64,000 bases of DNA from UBA7957 sp965224675 (GCA_965224675.1 CBDDAA010000002.1:992001-1056000); one strand, 5' to 3'; positions 52,708-61,714 are shown, counted from the stretch's first letter. Numbers and translations are program-made. The notes: generated by a model not told the origin, from the letters alone.

Positions 52708-54376
52708 CGGCACTGCCAACCCAATCTTTTACTACCTTTGCGACTCGCTTAGGGTCATCATCGGCCATGGCTCGTGCCAAATTCAGTATATCGCCATAGA
52801 CCTGTTGTGGTGCTTCCAAGGCAGCTTGATTATTTTTACCCGATCCGATCTGCCCGTTCCCATTTGCAACATCGACCGTTATCTCACTGCCGAATAGCCC
52901 AGCACTTTGATCTGATAGTGCTGGCTGTGCATTGGAGGATCGCTTCAGATTTTTCATTGCAGGTCTGACTACCAGTAATATCAGTAACAATACAGACAGT
53001 CCAGCCAGCAATTGTTTGCTAACCCCCCAAAACCAGGCTTGTTCCCACAAGGGCACTGGCTCGACTGGCAGCAATTGTTCTATTGGTTGAAATGATTGAT
53101 TTAATACAACCACACTATCTGCCCTCGCTTCACTAAAACCAATGGCTTTATATACCAATGCTGTGAATTTCTCAATTTCTTCAGATGACCATGGCGTCCT
53201 GCTGATCTCCCCCGCTTCATTAGTCACTTTTTTATCATCGACAATAACCGCCACAGATATTTGTCGTATAACACCAGACGCCTTGCGTAAATGTGTAATC
53301 GTTTTATCCAGTTCATAGTTTCGCGTTGAACTGCGGGTGGAATTCAGAGGCGACTCTTTTTCAGACTCTGTTTCTCCACCTGCATCTGTCGTACCTGTAG
53401 CGGGCGGCTGATTACTCAGCGCACCCGGTATTCCTTGCGCCCCCTTGTTGCTTGTCTGTTGATCCTGACTCTGCTCACTTCTTATTTGTGTTGGATCAGC
53501 ATCAAAAAGCTCTTGGGTTTGCTCACTGACAGAAAAATCCACATCTGCAGTAACTGTTGCCCGAATACCACCTTCTCCTATTAATGGAACCAGTAATTGC
53601 TCGATTCGCCGCGTATATAGCGTCTCAATTTTCCTGGAATATTCAAATTGTTTTCGTGATTCACCGGAGTCAGATGCTCCCGCACCTGAAGTAAATAGCT
53701 TTCCCCACTGATCGACAATGGTAACCTGGGAAGACTCCAGATAAGGAATACTGGATGCCACCAGATTAATAATGGCCGATACATGACCCTCTTCCAACGA
53801 ACGACCTGGTAATAATTTAACCATCACTGAAGCCGACGCTTTGGCGCGGTTTCGAATAAAAATTGATTGCCGGGGAATTGCAAGGTGTACCCGTGCAGAA
53901 TCAATACTGCGCATACTACTGATAGTTCGACTCAATTCAGTTTCAAGTGCATGTTGGTAGCGCGTTGTTTCCATGAATTGACTCGTTCCCAGTGATTGCT
54001 CCTGCTGCAATAATTCAAACCCGACACTTTTGCTCACAGGAATACCGCTAGACAGGAGTTTCATCCGCAGCATATCCACCTGATCATGTGGCACTAAGAC
54101 CAATCCGGTTTTCGCTTGCATTTCATAGGGAATATTTTCGCGACTTAGAACTTCAAGGATTTGGCTAACATCCTGCCGGTCCATCTGTTCGAAAACAGGT
54201 GTGTAATTGGGTTTTATAGACCACAGAATGAGCCCTGCACCTAGCGAAAGTGCAGCTGACAATGCAATTAATGACCCTAATTGAGGAGAACCCAACCCCT
54301 TCGCAATATAATCCAATATACTGGGTTTATATTTTTCTGATACAGAGCCGGTTTGAGCTGCAGTGCTACTATCCAT
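52700..54376 (-). CDS. fliF: FliF, MS-ring protein
   Basis: FliF is the first structure built at the pole, guided by FlhF. The 558-residue protein has two transmembrane helices (LIALSAALSLGAGLILWSI and LLAGLSVLLLILLVVRPAM), YscJ-like ring-building motifs between them (LETELSRTISSMRSIDSARV, then HLAIPRQSIFIRNRAKASAS), and a C-terminal FliG-binding tail ending in AMADDDPKRVAKVVKDWV. Confidence 0.96.
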   Translation of the reverse strand: MDSSTAAQTGSVSEKYKPSILDYIAKGLGSPQLGSLIALSAALSLGAGLILWSIKPNYTPVFEQMDRQDVSQILEVLSRENIPYEMQAKTGLVLVPHDQVDMLRMKLLSSGIPVSKSVGFELLQQEQSLGTSQFMETTRYQHALETELSRTISSMRSIDSARVHLAIPRQSIFIRNRAKASASVMVKLLPGRSLEEGHVSAIINLVASSIPYLESSQVTIVDQWGKLFTSGAGASDSGESRKQFEYSRKIETLYTRRIEQLLVPLIGEGGIRATVTADVDFSVSEQTQELFDADPTQIRSEQSQDQQTSNKGAQGIPGALSNQPPATGTTDAGGETESEKESPLNSTRSSTRNYELDKTITHLRKASGVIRQISVAVIVDDKKVTNEAGEISRTPWSSEEIEKFTALVYKAIGFSEARADSVVVLNQSFQPIEQLLPVEPVPLWEQAWFWGVSKQLLAGLSVLLLILLVVRPAMKNLKRSSNAQPALSDQSAGLFGSEITVDVANGNGQIGSGKNNQAALEAPQQVYGDILNLARAMADDDPKRVAKVVKDWVGSADG

Positions 54377-54411
54377 GTATTTAAATACTTATCTGACTTT
54401 CGATTAGCCTA

Positions 54412-54735
54412 TCAAATAGGCATATTCATGATTTCCTGGTACGCAGAAATAACTTTATTACGCACTTGTGTCAGCGCTTCAAATGCTATTCTCGCCTTTT
54501 GGATTTCGATAGTTACCTGTGATAAATCGACATTAGGGTCGCCCAGCTCAAAAGCCTTGGACAACTGCTCAGTGATCGTATTACGATCACTGACTGATTG
54601 AACAGATTCTTTAAGAATTTGGGTAAATTCGGGACGATCAGTGTTTAGTTCTTCCCTGGCAGGAGGTACACCCGCCTTGTTGGCCATTATCCTTAATTGT
54701 GATAACAGAGCTGTTGAATCAATACTGTTATTCAT
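54412..54735 (-). CDS. fliE: FliE, MS-ring/rod junction protein
   Basis: A 107-residue protein that connects the MS ring to the rod. The C-terminal pattern (PNVDLSQVTIEIQKARIAFE, then ALTQVRNKVISAYQEIMNMP) is diagnostic. It is the first gene of the long leftward flagellar operon, with a sigma-54-type promoter about 75 bases upstream. Confidence 0.95.
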   Translation of the reverse strand: MNNSIDSTALLSQLRIMANKAGVPPAREELNTDRPEFTQILKESVQSVSDRNTITEQLSKAFELGDPNVDLSQVTIEIQKARIAFEALTQVRNKVISAYQEIMNMPI

Positions 54736-54808
54736 AGAAACTCACTTATTCAGTCCATTGTTTGAGTGGTATTTATCCACCACGGCCTATACACTTTGCA
54801 GCTAATCC

Positions 54809-54824
54809 AGCAAGTAATATGCCG
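54809..54824 (-). promoter_or_regulatory. Candidate sigma-54 promoter of the fliE operon
   Basis: On the minus strand the sequence CGGCATATTACTTGCT keeps the sigma-54 hallmark GG-N10-GC and fits YTGGCAC-N5-TTGCW except at two positions. It lies 74 bases upstream of the fliE start, between fliE and the IS630-family element. FleQ, encoded upstream, is a sigma-54 activator, which fits. Confidence 0.7.
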
Positions 54825-54977
54825 CCATGCTATACATAGCGTGGTTTTCTCAAGGATTTAACAAACATAACAGCAATCTTTAAACCAAGTAGAATAACTA
54901 CATGACACTCACAATGCCTTGTTGGACAAAAAATGGGCGCCAGCAAGGACGTACGGCGTAATTGATGACAGGCCCTA

Positions 54978-56205
54978 GTACTCCATCAACATAGGATTGA
55001 TGGATAAAGTGATTTCAATTTAACCCGTGCATCCTGAGTTGTAAAACGCCAATTTACTCGTATGACTTTATGGTTACGCAGCTTTTGCCAGGAGTCTATT
55101 TCCTTTCGTAAAGTTTCCTGATCGGGAATTCTTCGATTGAGACATTGGCGACTGAGCACTCCTATCTCTATTTCTGCCATATCCAACCAGCTACCATGTT
55201 TCGGCGTATAGTGGATTTCTAATCGTTCAGCAATTCGTCTCGCTTCCTCTGGCTCAAACGTGGCGTACAGTGACCCCAGCCTATGGGTGTTCAGGTTATC
55301 CATCACTAAAATGATTTTTCTATCAGGAAAGTGTTCATCAACCAACTCTTTAATTAACTGTGCCCAGTCTTGCTTGGTATGTCGATCAGTTACCTTTACA
55401 TGGCGCCAGCCTTCAAGGGGAGCTGATAACATAAACAGATTACTGACTCCGTTTCTTTCATATTCATAATCAAATTTAGCGGGTTGCCCTGCTCTTAATG
55501 CAAGTGGTGTGCGTGTCTCTTTAATATGTTGCTTACTGGTTTCATCCATGCAGACCAAGACTTCCTCTGGTGTATAGCTTCTTTGATACACCTCCAGTAT
55601 ATCTTCCATTGCGCAGACAAAATCTGCATTTTCCTTGGGAGGTATAACCCAGCACGCCTTCAACCAGGGTTTGAGTACATTTTTTTTAGTGTCTGTCTGA
55701 CCGATTCTCCTGAAATCGAATCAACAATCTCACACTCTACCAATCGTTCAGCGAGTAGCTTTAATGTCCAATCTGTGCGCCCCTCTGGAGCAGATGAGCA
55801 AGCGGTTGCGATAAGAAATGCCTCTGCTTCACCATCAAGTTTTTTTGGCTTTCGACGTGTTTGTACTTTTGGGTTAAGCGCTGATTCAAGCCCCTCCACA
55901 ACAAAACGTTTTCGGACTCTTTCCACGGTTAGCCGACTGATGTGTAAGGCTTCCGCTATCTCCTTATCTTTCAATGAGCCCGTTGCTGAAGTTTCATCTG
56001 CATGTAGTAACACCTGGGCATGAATTAATTTACGTGCGGCTACTCGTCCTTGTGACGCCAACTGGATTAAAATACCTCGCTCTTGTACGGTCAGTTTTAC
56101 TCTGTACTTTTTTTCTGGCATATTTCACTCCAAAGTATCATTCGCTTAAATTTGGTACTTAAGAGTTTAGTTTAGATATTCATCAATGCTACGTTGTTGG
56201 AGTAC
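54978..56205 (-). mobile_element. IS630-family insertion sequence between fleQ and fliE
   Basis: A complete element of 1,228 bases flanked by the TA dinucleotide typical of IS630/Tc1-mariner insertion (54976-54977 and 56206-56207). The terminal inverted repeats start GTACTCCATCAAC (left) and GTACTCCAACAAC (right, on the complement) and stay similar for about 28 bases. The transposase is in two overlapping frames. The ends match those of the two miniature elements at 37.4 and 60.2 kb. Confidence 0.92.
54986..56121 (-). CDS. IS630-family transposase in two frames joined by a -1 frameshift
   Basis: The upstream frame (55660-56121, 153 residues) carries helix-turn-helix DNA-binding segments (AEALHISRLTVERVRKRFVV). 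The downstream frame (54986-55663, 225 residues) carries the DDE catalytic core: Asp in VLVCMDETSK, Asp in IILVMDNLNTH and Glu in DMAEIEIGVLSRQC. At the junction is a run of eight A on the coding strand (complement of 55680-55687). A -1 slip there joins LKK to NVLKPWLKACWVIPP, the usual continuous sequence for this family. So a programmed frameshift most likely makes the full transposase. A chance pseudogene would be less likely to break exactly at a slippery A-run. Confidence 0.88.
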
Positions 56206-56299
56206 TAGTAGGATTCGAAGGATTTTTTAACTTACAGCCTATTGCCACTACAAAATAGAGTGAAAATAGCGGTTGAAAAAAGATTTGATTTAGTGGGCG

Positions 56300-57745
56300 T
56301 TATGCGACCTCTTCTGGTCGTTGAATATGATATTTTCGCATTTTCTCGACAAGTGTGGTGCGTCGAATAGATAATTTCTTTGCTGCATGAGCGACAACAC
56401 CCTGACAATCGTCGAGTGCCTGGCGAATAAGTGCCACTTCTATTTCTGTAAGGTGCTGCTTAAGGTTCATACCGTCCCGTGGTAAGCGTGGCAAATTATC
56501 AATTGACATAATCGGCATTCCGGCCAATATCTCTGTAACAGACGAAGAACTTTCTATATCCCCATCATCAATCCCCTTGGGAAATATCTGTTCAGGCAGG
56601 TCATTCACATCAACAACGCCAAATGGATGCAAAATTGATAAGCGTTCCATCAGATTTGCAAGTTCACGCACATTACCTGGCCAGGGATAATTGCAAAGCG
56701 CCATAACCGCCGCCGGTGTTAATCTCACAGAAGACTGCGTATCGTGTTCCAATCGTGTTATCAATTCATTTACAAGTAATGGCAGATCTTCTGTACGCTC
56801 ACTTAAAGGGGGCATATCTATAGGAAAAACGTTCAGGCGATAAAATAAATCCTCGCGGAATTTTCCAGCATCAATATGCTCCTCAAGATCCCTGTGAGTG
56901 GCCGCAACTATACGCACATCTGCAGTAATACTCTTGTTGCTTCCTACACGCTCAAATGAACGCTCCTGCAGAACACGTAAAAGCTTGACTTGCATTGTTA
57001 ATGGCATGTCTCCAATCTCATCCAGAAAGATTGTTCCACCCTCAGCCAATTCAAACCGTCCTTGTCGTGAGCCAATAGCGCCGGTGAATGCACCTTTCTC
57101 GTGACCAAACAACTCACTTTCGAGCAGTTCAGCTGGAATAGCACCGCAGTTAATTGGCACAAAGGGCTTGTTACGGCGATTGGAATAGTAGTGAATATTT
57201 CGCGCAACGACTTCCTTACCTGTACCTGATTCTCCCAATATCAGCACAGTGGCTTCGGTTGCTGCCACCTGATCAATCATTTTCCTTACACGTTGAATTG
57301 ATCGGCTATTACCAACCAAACTCCTGAATAGCTCGGGATTCTGTGTTCCCCCAGGCTTTATGGGCCTTACTTTGCCTGTCATTTCTGCTCGATGCAGAAC
57401 ATCTGACAGATCGGGATACTTAATATCATCTTTCAGACTGCCGACAAAATTCTCTTCAATCTCTGCTGTGGTCAGATCACTACTATGCTGATCCAGCAAT
57501 AAAACCAGTGCAGGCAATTTCTCCTGCTCCGTCTTCAGCTTATTAACCCAATCCAGGATACCGTGAAAAGTACTTATAAAAATAGCCAGATACTGAGACA
57601 AATCACCCATATTGGAGACCACATCATGTGAACTCAATGACTTGGTTTCATACTCTATGAATTCCAGCTGATAAGACAGTCGTTTCGCCTGTTCCGAATC
57701 AGGATTAACAATTAGAATTTTATTTGAATCCAGCTTTTTTCCCAT
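56300..57745 (-). CDS. fleQ: FleQ/FlrA, sigma-54 master activator of flagellar genes
   Basis: An enhancer-binding protein of 481 residues. The N-terminal FleQ-type receiver-like domain (about 8-125) lacks the phospho-Asp pattern. The AAA+ domain holds Walker A GESGTGKE (171-178) and the sigma-54 loop GAFTGA (218-223). The C-terminal helix-turn-helix is AHAAKKLSIRRTTLVEKMRK. Residues known to contact c-di-GMP in Pseudomonas FleQ are kept: LFRS (139-142) and the ARN after Walker A (181-183). So it should be c-di-GMP-responsive. The usual fleS-fleR pair is absent downstream; an IS630 element and fliE follow instead. Confidence 0.95.
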   Translation of the reverse strand: MGKKLDSNKILIVNPDSEQAKRLSYQLEFIEYETKSLSSHDVVSNMGDLSQYLAIFISTFHGILDWVNKLKTEQEKLPALVLLLDQHSSDLTTAEIEENFVGSLKDDIKYPDLSDVLHRAEMTGKVRPIKPGGTQNPELFRSLVGNSRSIQRVRKMIDQVAATEATVLILGESGTGKEVVARNIHYYSNRRNKPFVPINCGAIPAELLESELFGHEKGAFTGAIGSRQGRFELAEGGTIFLDEIGDMPLTMQVKLLRVLQERSFERVGSNKSITADVRIVAATHRDLEEHIDAGKFREDLFYRLNVFPIDMPPLSERTEDLPLLVNELITRLEHDTQSSVRLTPAAVMALCNYPWPGNVRELANLMERLSILHPFGVVDVNDLPEQIFPKGIDDGDIESSSSVTEILAGMPIMSIDNLPRLPRDGMNLKQHLTEIEVALIRQALDDCQGVVAHAAKKLSIRRTTLVEKMRKYHIQRPEEVA

Positions 57746-58321
57746 GTTTTGCCCTGTACCTGCGAAAATCGGGAAACAGGCGTTTTAAGCTCCATCACCA
57801 CTCCCTTTAATCGCTTTTTATTGGAAAGAAATATTCGAGCACCTAAATGACGCTATCCGGAGATTGTAGACACAATCTCAGACATCGCCATAAAATCGAC
57901 ACTTAACGCATAGTCATTCGTAAAACAACTGATTATATTATTATTATCCCTAGGATTTAGAGAAGGAAATTATTTAGAACTCTAAGGTTTTAAGGATAAT
58001 TGCATGCCCTATGACAGTCTTAACTTATTGACTTACCCCTTGAGCATAGAACAGGAATCATAAAAGGACAAATTATTGGCATGCGGTAATCAAGTCCGTC
58101 AGGAGGAAATTCTACTTGCTGCCTTATCATGTATAGTTAGAGTTGGCATTATTTGTTATAGATCAATAACCTGCAGGCCGAGAGAAGTTAATATCCAGCA
58201 GACCTTTATAGCTTGGGAAATTAGTAAGGCGAATGCCCTCTATTGTGAAGAACACCGAATTCCATAACAAAAAGCAACTCAGTGTTTGTACCAGAAGTTT
58301 GGCTGAAAAGCTAAAAACCTG
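57746..58321. other. Intergenic region upstream of fleQ
   Basis: About 575 bases that should contain the fleQ promoter. I see no gene, tRNA or clear sigma-54/sigma-28 site. A 63-codon open frame at 58076-58267 has no recognisable features and starts with TTG. Confidence 0.5.
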
Positions 58322-58398
58322 CTAGGGGGCGTTCTCAATTAACTCGATCATCCTGTTGCCCCTGAAGGGCGGTCAAGTTAATTGAGAACGCCCCCTAG
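58322..58398. repeat. Compact palindromic element with perfect 23-base inverted repeats
   Basis: The left arm (58322-58344) starts CTAGGGGGCGTTCTCAATTA and is mirrored exactly by the right arm (58376-58398). Between them are 31 bases with their own small stem (GCCC and GGGC). The 77-base unit could be a miniature transposon with CTAG ends. It lies 13 bases beyond the stop of the flagellin-like gene, so the transcript would fold into a strong hairpin and might also end transcription. A partial copy of the arm (GGGGGCGTTCTCA) occurs at 61611-61623. Confidence 0.75.
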
Positions 58399-58411
58399 GC
58401 TAATGCAAATA

Positions 58412-59737
58412 TTACGAGGCCCGAAAAACTTGTTTATGATCTTCTGGACAAGTTGATTTTATTTCCGTTAGCCTTGTCAGGCTACGAACAAGATATTCCC
58501 TTTCTTGTAAAACAATCCGTTGCACCACTTGCAGCAAATAACAGGCAAGCTGTCTTTCAAGAGGCATGTTGATAGAAAGATCTTTCAGAGCCTTCGGTTT
58601 GAGCATTATGGTTTTCTCATTTTGACCCATAATATGCGTAGCTGTTCGCGAACTGTCGAATTTCACTGCAGACAAAGGAAGAAAACTCACCCAAACAACC
58701 AAGCCTCTGGATTGCGCAGCCACTTCGGTCACGCCGGGTGAAAATCCGCTGAGCAAGGCACCTGCCTGACTTGCAATTTTGACCTCAATCTTTCGACCCG
58801 AATAAGCTATTAACGTTAGTGGTTTATCTATGCCACCAACTGCGCGAACGCCATGCCGATCTGTCGCAACATTAATCTGACTTATAAGGTTTGAGACACT
58901 TCCATTACTGTACTCAATAGCAATATTATTAATGTGGATACATGCTTTTTGCAAGGGAATTTGCGTTTGTCTGCACATTTGAGAACTTACCAGTGTATTA
59001 CCGTAACTCATAGCATGTAAGCCGGTAAGACTTGTCAGGGAATTTATAGCTTGCAAACGACATGATTGCACAGTTCTTGGCATAAACGTGTTTAAGCGAA
59101 CACCTTGAATAGTAGCTTCTGGACTTGAGTGTGCCTTTTCGCTATTTCGCATGCGCTCAGCTAATGTCTCATCATCACACCGTGATAGCTCAGAAAAATT
59201 TGAATAGAACGTCGTCAAAAGTCCAATTAAATCGGGAATGCGCACGCTAACCGATTCTTCCACGCCACCAGAAAACACAACATCGATATTAACATGCCCA
59301 TCAAATACAGTGTGCCCACAGTGGCAGGCATTCTTGATTTGGGCAATACAACTATCCCGCAGTTTGTCAAATTGGGCGATTGATACTTTATTATTATTTT
59401 GCAACAACACACGCAAGGCATTAATTTTATCGCTAGCCTCCAGCATCATTGTTTGAGCTGCGAGGGCTGTATTCATCAGCTCACTAACCGAATTAAAACA
59501 GGGCTGTCCTTGTGGCTGAACAATTGAATCATTTTTAAAACAAATCTTATACAAGACCAAGCTCCGATAGTTAAAGTCAGGTCTAAAGGTTATTCTTTGA
59601 CAGGATCTTTCATTACGTTGACTGGCGGCGTAGCCTTTCGAAACTTGAGATGCGCCGTGAGACCTGCCTCTGAAAACGATGTGAGATTGCCAAAAGAAAC
59701 ACAAAATGACTGACCACATCAAGAAATTGATTTTCAT
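58412..59737 (-). CDS. Cysteine-rich flagellin-like protein of unknown role
   Basis: A 441-residue protein with a hydrophobic N-terminus (about 4-22). Residues 80-170 loosely follow the flagellin D1 pattern (an AAQTMMLEASDKINALRVLL helix, then HTVFDGHVNIDVVFSGG in place of FNGxKLLDG and QVGANxGE). Residues 267-322 resemble a flagellin_IN repeat (SVSNLISQINVATDRHGVRA, then KPLTLIAYSGRKIEVKI). Residues 390-425 could correspond to the C-terminal D1 helix. The conserved D0 segments of real flagellin are missing at both ends. Thirteen cysteines are scattered along the chain, whereas flagellins normally have none. It is either a strongly diverged filament-related protein or a decaying flagellin gene. 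The ribosome site is weak. Confidence 0.55.
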   Translation of the reverse strand: MKINFLMWSVILCFFWQSHIVFRGRSHGASQVSKGYAASQRNERSCQRITFRPDFNYRSLVLYKICFKNDSIVQPQGQPCFNSVSELMNTALAAQTMMLEASDKINALRVLLQNNNKVSIAQFDKLRDSCIAQIKNACHCGHTVFDGHVNIDVVFSGGVEESVSVRIPDLIGLLTTFYSNFSELSRCDDETLAERMRNSEKAHSSPEATIQGVRLNTFMPRTVQSCRLQAINSLTSLTGLHAMSYGNTLVSSQMCRQTQIPLQKACIHINNIAIEYSNGSVSNLISQINVATDRHGVRAVGGIDKPLTLIAYSGRKIEVKIASQAGALLSGFSPGVTEVAAQSRGLVVWVSFLPLSAVKFDSSRTATHIMGQNEKTIMLKPKALKDLSINMPLERQLACYLLQVVQRIVLQEREYLVRSLTRLTEIKSTCPEDHKQVFRAS

Positions 59738-59842
59738 AGTAGGAAATTTGAGGTTTCTGAAAGAAATCAGGATTAAGTTCTTGACGATCCTTGTCGTTAA
59801 TATTTAGACAAAAATAATAATAAAATAACCGGGAAGTATATA

Positions 59843-60196
59843 GTGACTAATCCAGTCAAATATTCATTAAGAACAAGAAAATTATTTGCAGCTGATCATA
59901 CCGATTGGGCCGGATCAGAGCCTTACAATAACGTTAACTATTCGCTGCTCAATCAATGTGGACAACGCAATTATCAAGAGTCCGATAATCCTCAAAACAC
60001 CTTGTCTTATGTATATAACGAAACCATCAATCAAGTAAGGATTCAAAAACTTCGTAACGCAATTAACGCGGGAATCTACGCAATTAACGCCGATCACATT
60101 GCCAGGAGGTTTCTTGAATTTGAGGTTTTACTAAATAATAAGGAGAATTTGGCACATTGGCCTGACGGACAGAGTGAAAGGCGAAAATTACACTAG
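59843..60196 (+). CDS. flgM: FlgM-like anti-sigma-28 factor, displaced from flgA-flgN
   Basis: FlgM binds FliA until the hook is finished and is then exported. The C-terminal FlgM pattern is clear at residues 64-97: NQVRIQKLRNAINAGIYAIN followed by ADHIARRFLEFE, matching the family's V..LR.AI..G.Y.IDA..IA..L.. .E. The N-terminal 60 residues are not conserved, as usual for the exported disordered part. The protein is 117 residues, a little longer than typical. It begins with GTG, with GGGAAG upstream, and is divergent from the flagellin-like gene. Its stop codon TAG overlaps the TA next to a miniature element. No other FlgM is visible in the window. Confidence 0.78.
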   Translation: MTNPVKYSLRTRKLFAADHTDWAGSEPYNNVNYSLLNQCGQRNYQESDNPQNTLSYVYNETINQVRIQKLRNAINAGIYAINADHIARRFLEFEVLLNNKENLAHWPDGQSERRKLH

Positions 60197-60261
60197 TACT
60201 CTGACAACGTAGTATTGATGAATACGGAGCCAGAAAGCGCTCATCCACGTTGTTGGAGTAC
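60196..60261. mobile_element. Short IS630-related miniature element (66 bp)
   Basis: The left end GTACTCTGACAACGTAG (60196-60212) and the complement of the right end GTACTCCAACAACGTGG (60245-60261) form 17-base inverted repeats with three mismatches. TA precedes the left end (60194-60195); the right flank is TG, so one target copy has changed. The left end, including ATTGATGAATA, is close to the right end of the IS630-family element at 55-56 kb. The right half (GAGCCAGAAAGCGCTCATCC) matches the interior of the 263-bp element at 37.4 kb. Confidence 0.75.
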
Positions 60262-60449
60262 TGGCAGCCTGTTGAGAAAAAGCTTTGAAAATACGAAAAG
60301 GAGGGGACATTTACCCCTGCCTGTTAGTCTGCTCACATTATCCGAAATGAAAACTTAAAGCTTGTAAATATACAAAACTTGTATCTGAATCTGCTTAATC
60401 TTATTAAGATTAACCTGTGCATCCATACAGTACGAATAGTATTTTAATA

Positions 60450-61574
60450 CTACATTTCATCCTGCCCGGCGAATACATCATTAAATTGCTGATCAGTTTT
60501 TACAAAGGTCGTGCACTTACTTAGCCATTTTAATTTTTTTGCGCCTGCATAAGTGCAAGTGCTGCGAATACCACCCAATAAATTATTTACTGTGCCTGCA
60601 ATTTGACCTCGATAGGGGACTAATACTTCTCTGCCTTCAGAAGAGCGGTATTCTTTTAATCCACCAAAATGCTTTTCATTTGCGGCTAGCGAACTCATTC
60701 CATAAAACTCAACAAATTTTCGTTCCTCAACAACATCTTCCCAGCCTGAAGCGGTTTTTAGCAACTCTCCCGTCTTATAATATTTTGTGACCACTGAGCC
60801 GCCGCCCTCATCGTGCCCGGCGAACATACCACCCAGCATGACAAAATCAGCACCCGCAGCGAAGGCTTTGGCAACATCGCCAGGGTTTGTACAACCCCCA
60901 TCTGCAATAACATGCCCACCTAAACCGTGCGCTGCATCAGCACATTCAATCACTGATGATAACTGTGGATAACCAACACCAGTTTGAATCCGTGTGGTGC
61001 ATACGCTGCCAGGGCCAATTCCAACTTTAACAATATCGGCCCCACTTAGGATAAGCTCCTCAGTCATTTCACCTGTAACCACATTGCCTGCGATGATCAC
61101 AATATCCGGACAGGTATCTCTGATTTTCTTGATAAATGACGAAAAAAACTCTGAATAACCATTTGCGACATCCACACAGACGTACTTCAATCGCACACCA
61201 TCCGTACGATAAACTTTCTCAAATTTGTCAAAATCGTGATTGGTAATACCCATGGAGTAAGCAACCGTATTGAATCGCCTGGAGTCTGCATTAGCAAAAT
61301 AAGCAAGCAAATCGTCCACATCATAGTTCTTCACTAAACAAGTGAACAAGCCATCCCGACTCAATGCATCTGCGATCGTGAAGGTGCCTACCCCGTCCAT
61401 ATTGGAAGCCATAATCGGAATACCCTGATAATGCGGTTCATCAGCGGGTAACCGGGCGTTTCTAAAAACAAACTCACGGACAAGATCGACTTCCTTACGA
61501 CTGCCCAGAGTACTGCGTTTAGGGCGTATTAATACACTGTCGTAATCCAGTTTTTTGTCTTCTTCAATTCTCAT
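60450..61574 (-). CDS. guaC: GMP reductase GuaC
   Basis: GuaC converts GMP to IMP with NADPH and ammonia release. The 374-residue product follows the IMPDH/GMPR barrel: LDYDSVLIRPKRSTLGSRKE, IPIMASNMDGVGTF, the catalytic-cysteine loop KVGIGPGSVCTTRIQTGVGY and the flap region VPYRGQIAGTVNNLLGGIRS. The short length without CBS domains and the phrase GVGYPQLSSVIECADAAHGL point to GMP reductase, not IMP dehydrogenase. It is a stand-alone housekeeping gene at the right edge of the flagellar locus. Confidence 0.93.
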   Translation of the reverse strand: MRIEEDKKLDYDSVLIRPKRSTLGSRKEVDLVREFVFRNARLPADEPHYQGIPIMASNMDGVGTFTIADALSRDGLFTCLVKNYDVDDLLAYFANADSRRFNTVAYSMGITNHDFDKFEKVYRTDGVRLKYVCVDVANGYSEFFSSFIKKIRDTCPDIVIIAGNVVTGEMTEELILSGADIVKVGIGPGSVCTTRIQTGVGYPQLSSVIECADAAHGLGGHVIADGGCTNPGDVAKAFAAGADFVMLGGMFAGHDEGGGSVVTKYYKTGELLKTASGWEDVVEERKFVEFYGMSSLAANEKHFGGLKEYRSSEGREVLVPYRGQIAGTVNNLLGGIRSTCTYAGAKKLKWLSKCTTFVKTDQQFNDVFAGQDEM

Positions 61575-61609
61575 AAGATTTCACACTTCCGTTTGTACTT
61601 TTAAGGTTC

Positions 61610-61624
61610 GGGGGGCGTTCTCAT
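61610..61624. repeat. Partial copy of the 58.3-kb inverted-repeat arm
   Basis: GGGGGGCGTTCTCAT shares 13 bases (GGGGGCGTTCTCA) with the arms of the palindromic element at 58322-58398. It lies just upstream of guaC, and no mirrored partner was found nearby, so it may be a solo end or a decayed copy. Confidence 0.4.
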
Positions 61625-61714
61625 ATATTACTGCTCTGTAGATCCACTTGCCAGAATTCTTTGCGTATAAGTTGCTGAATAATACGGAGAGTATCAGAGG
61701 CCGTTATAAACAAC

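Noticed and set aside
58076..58267. 63-codon frame upstream of fleQ
   Set aside because: TTG start and no recognisable features.
60450..61574. IMP dehydrogenase
   Set aside because: No CBS domains and the sequence follows the short GuaC pattern, so GMP reductase fits better.
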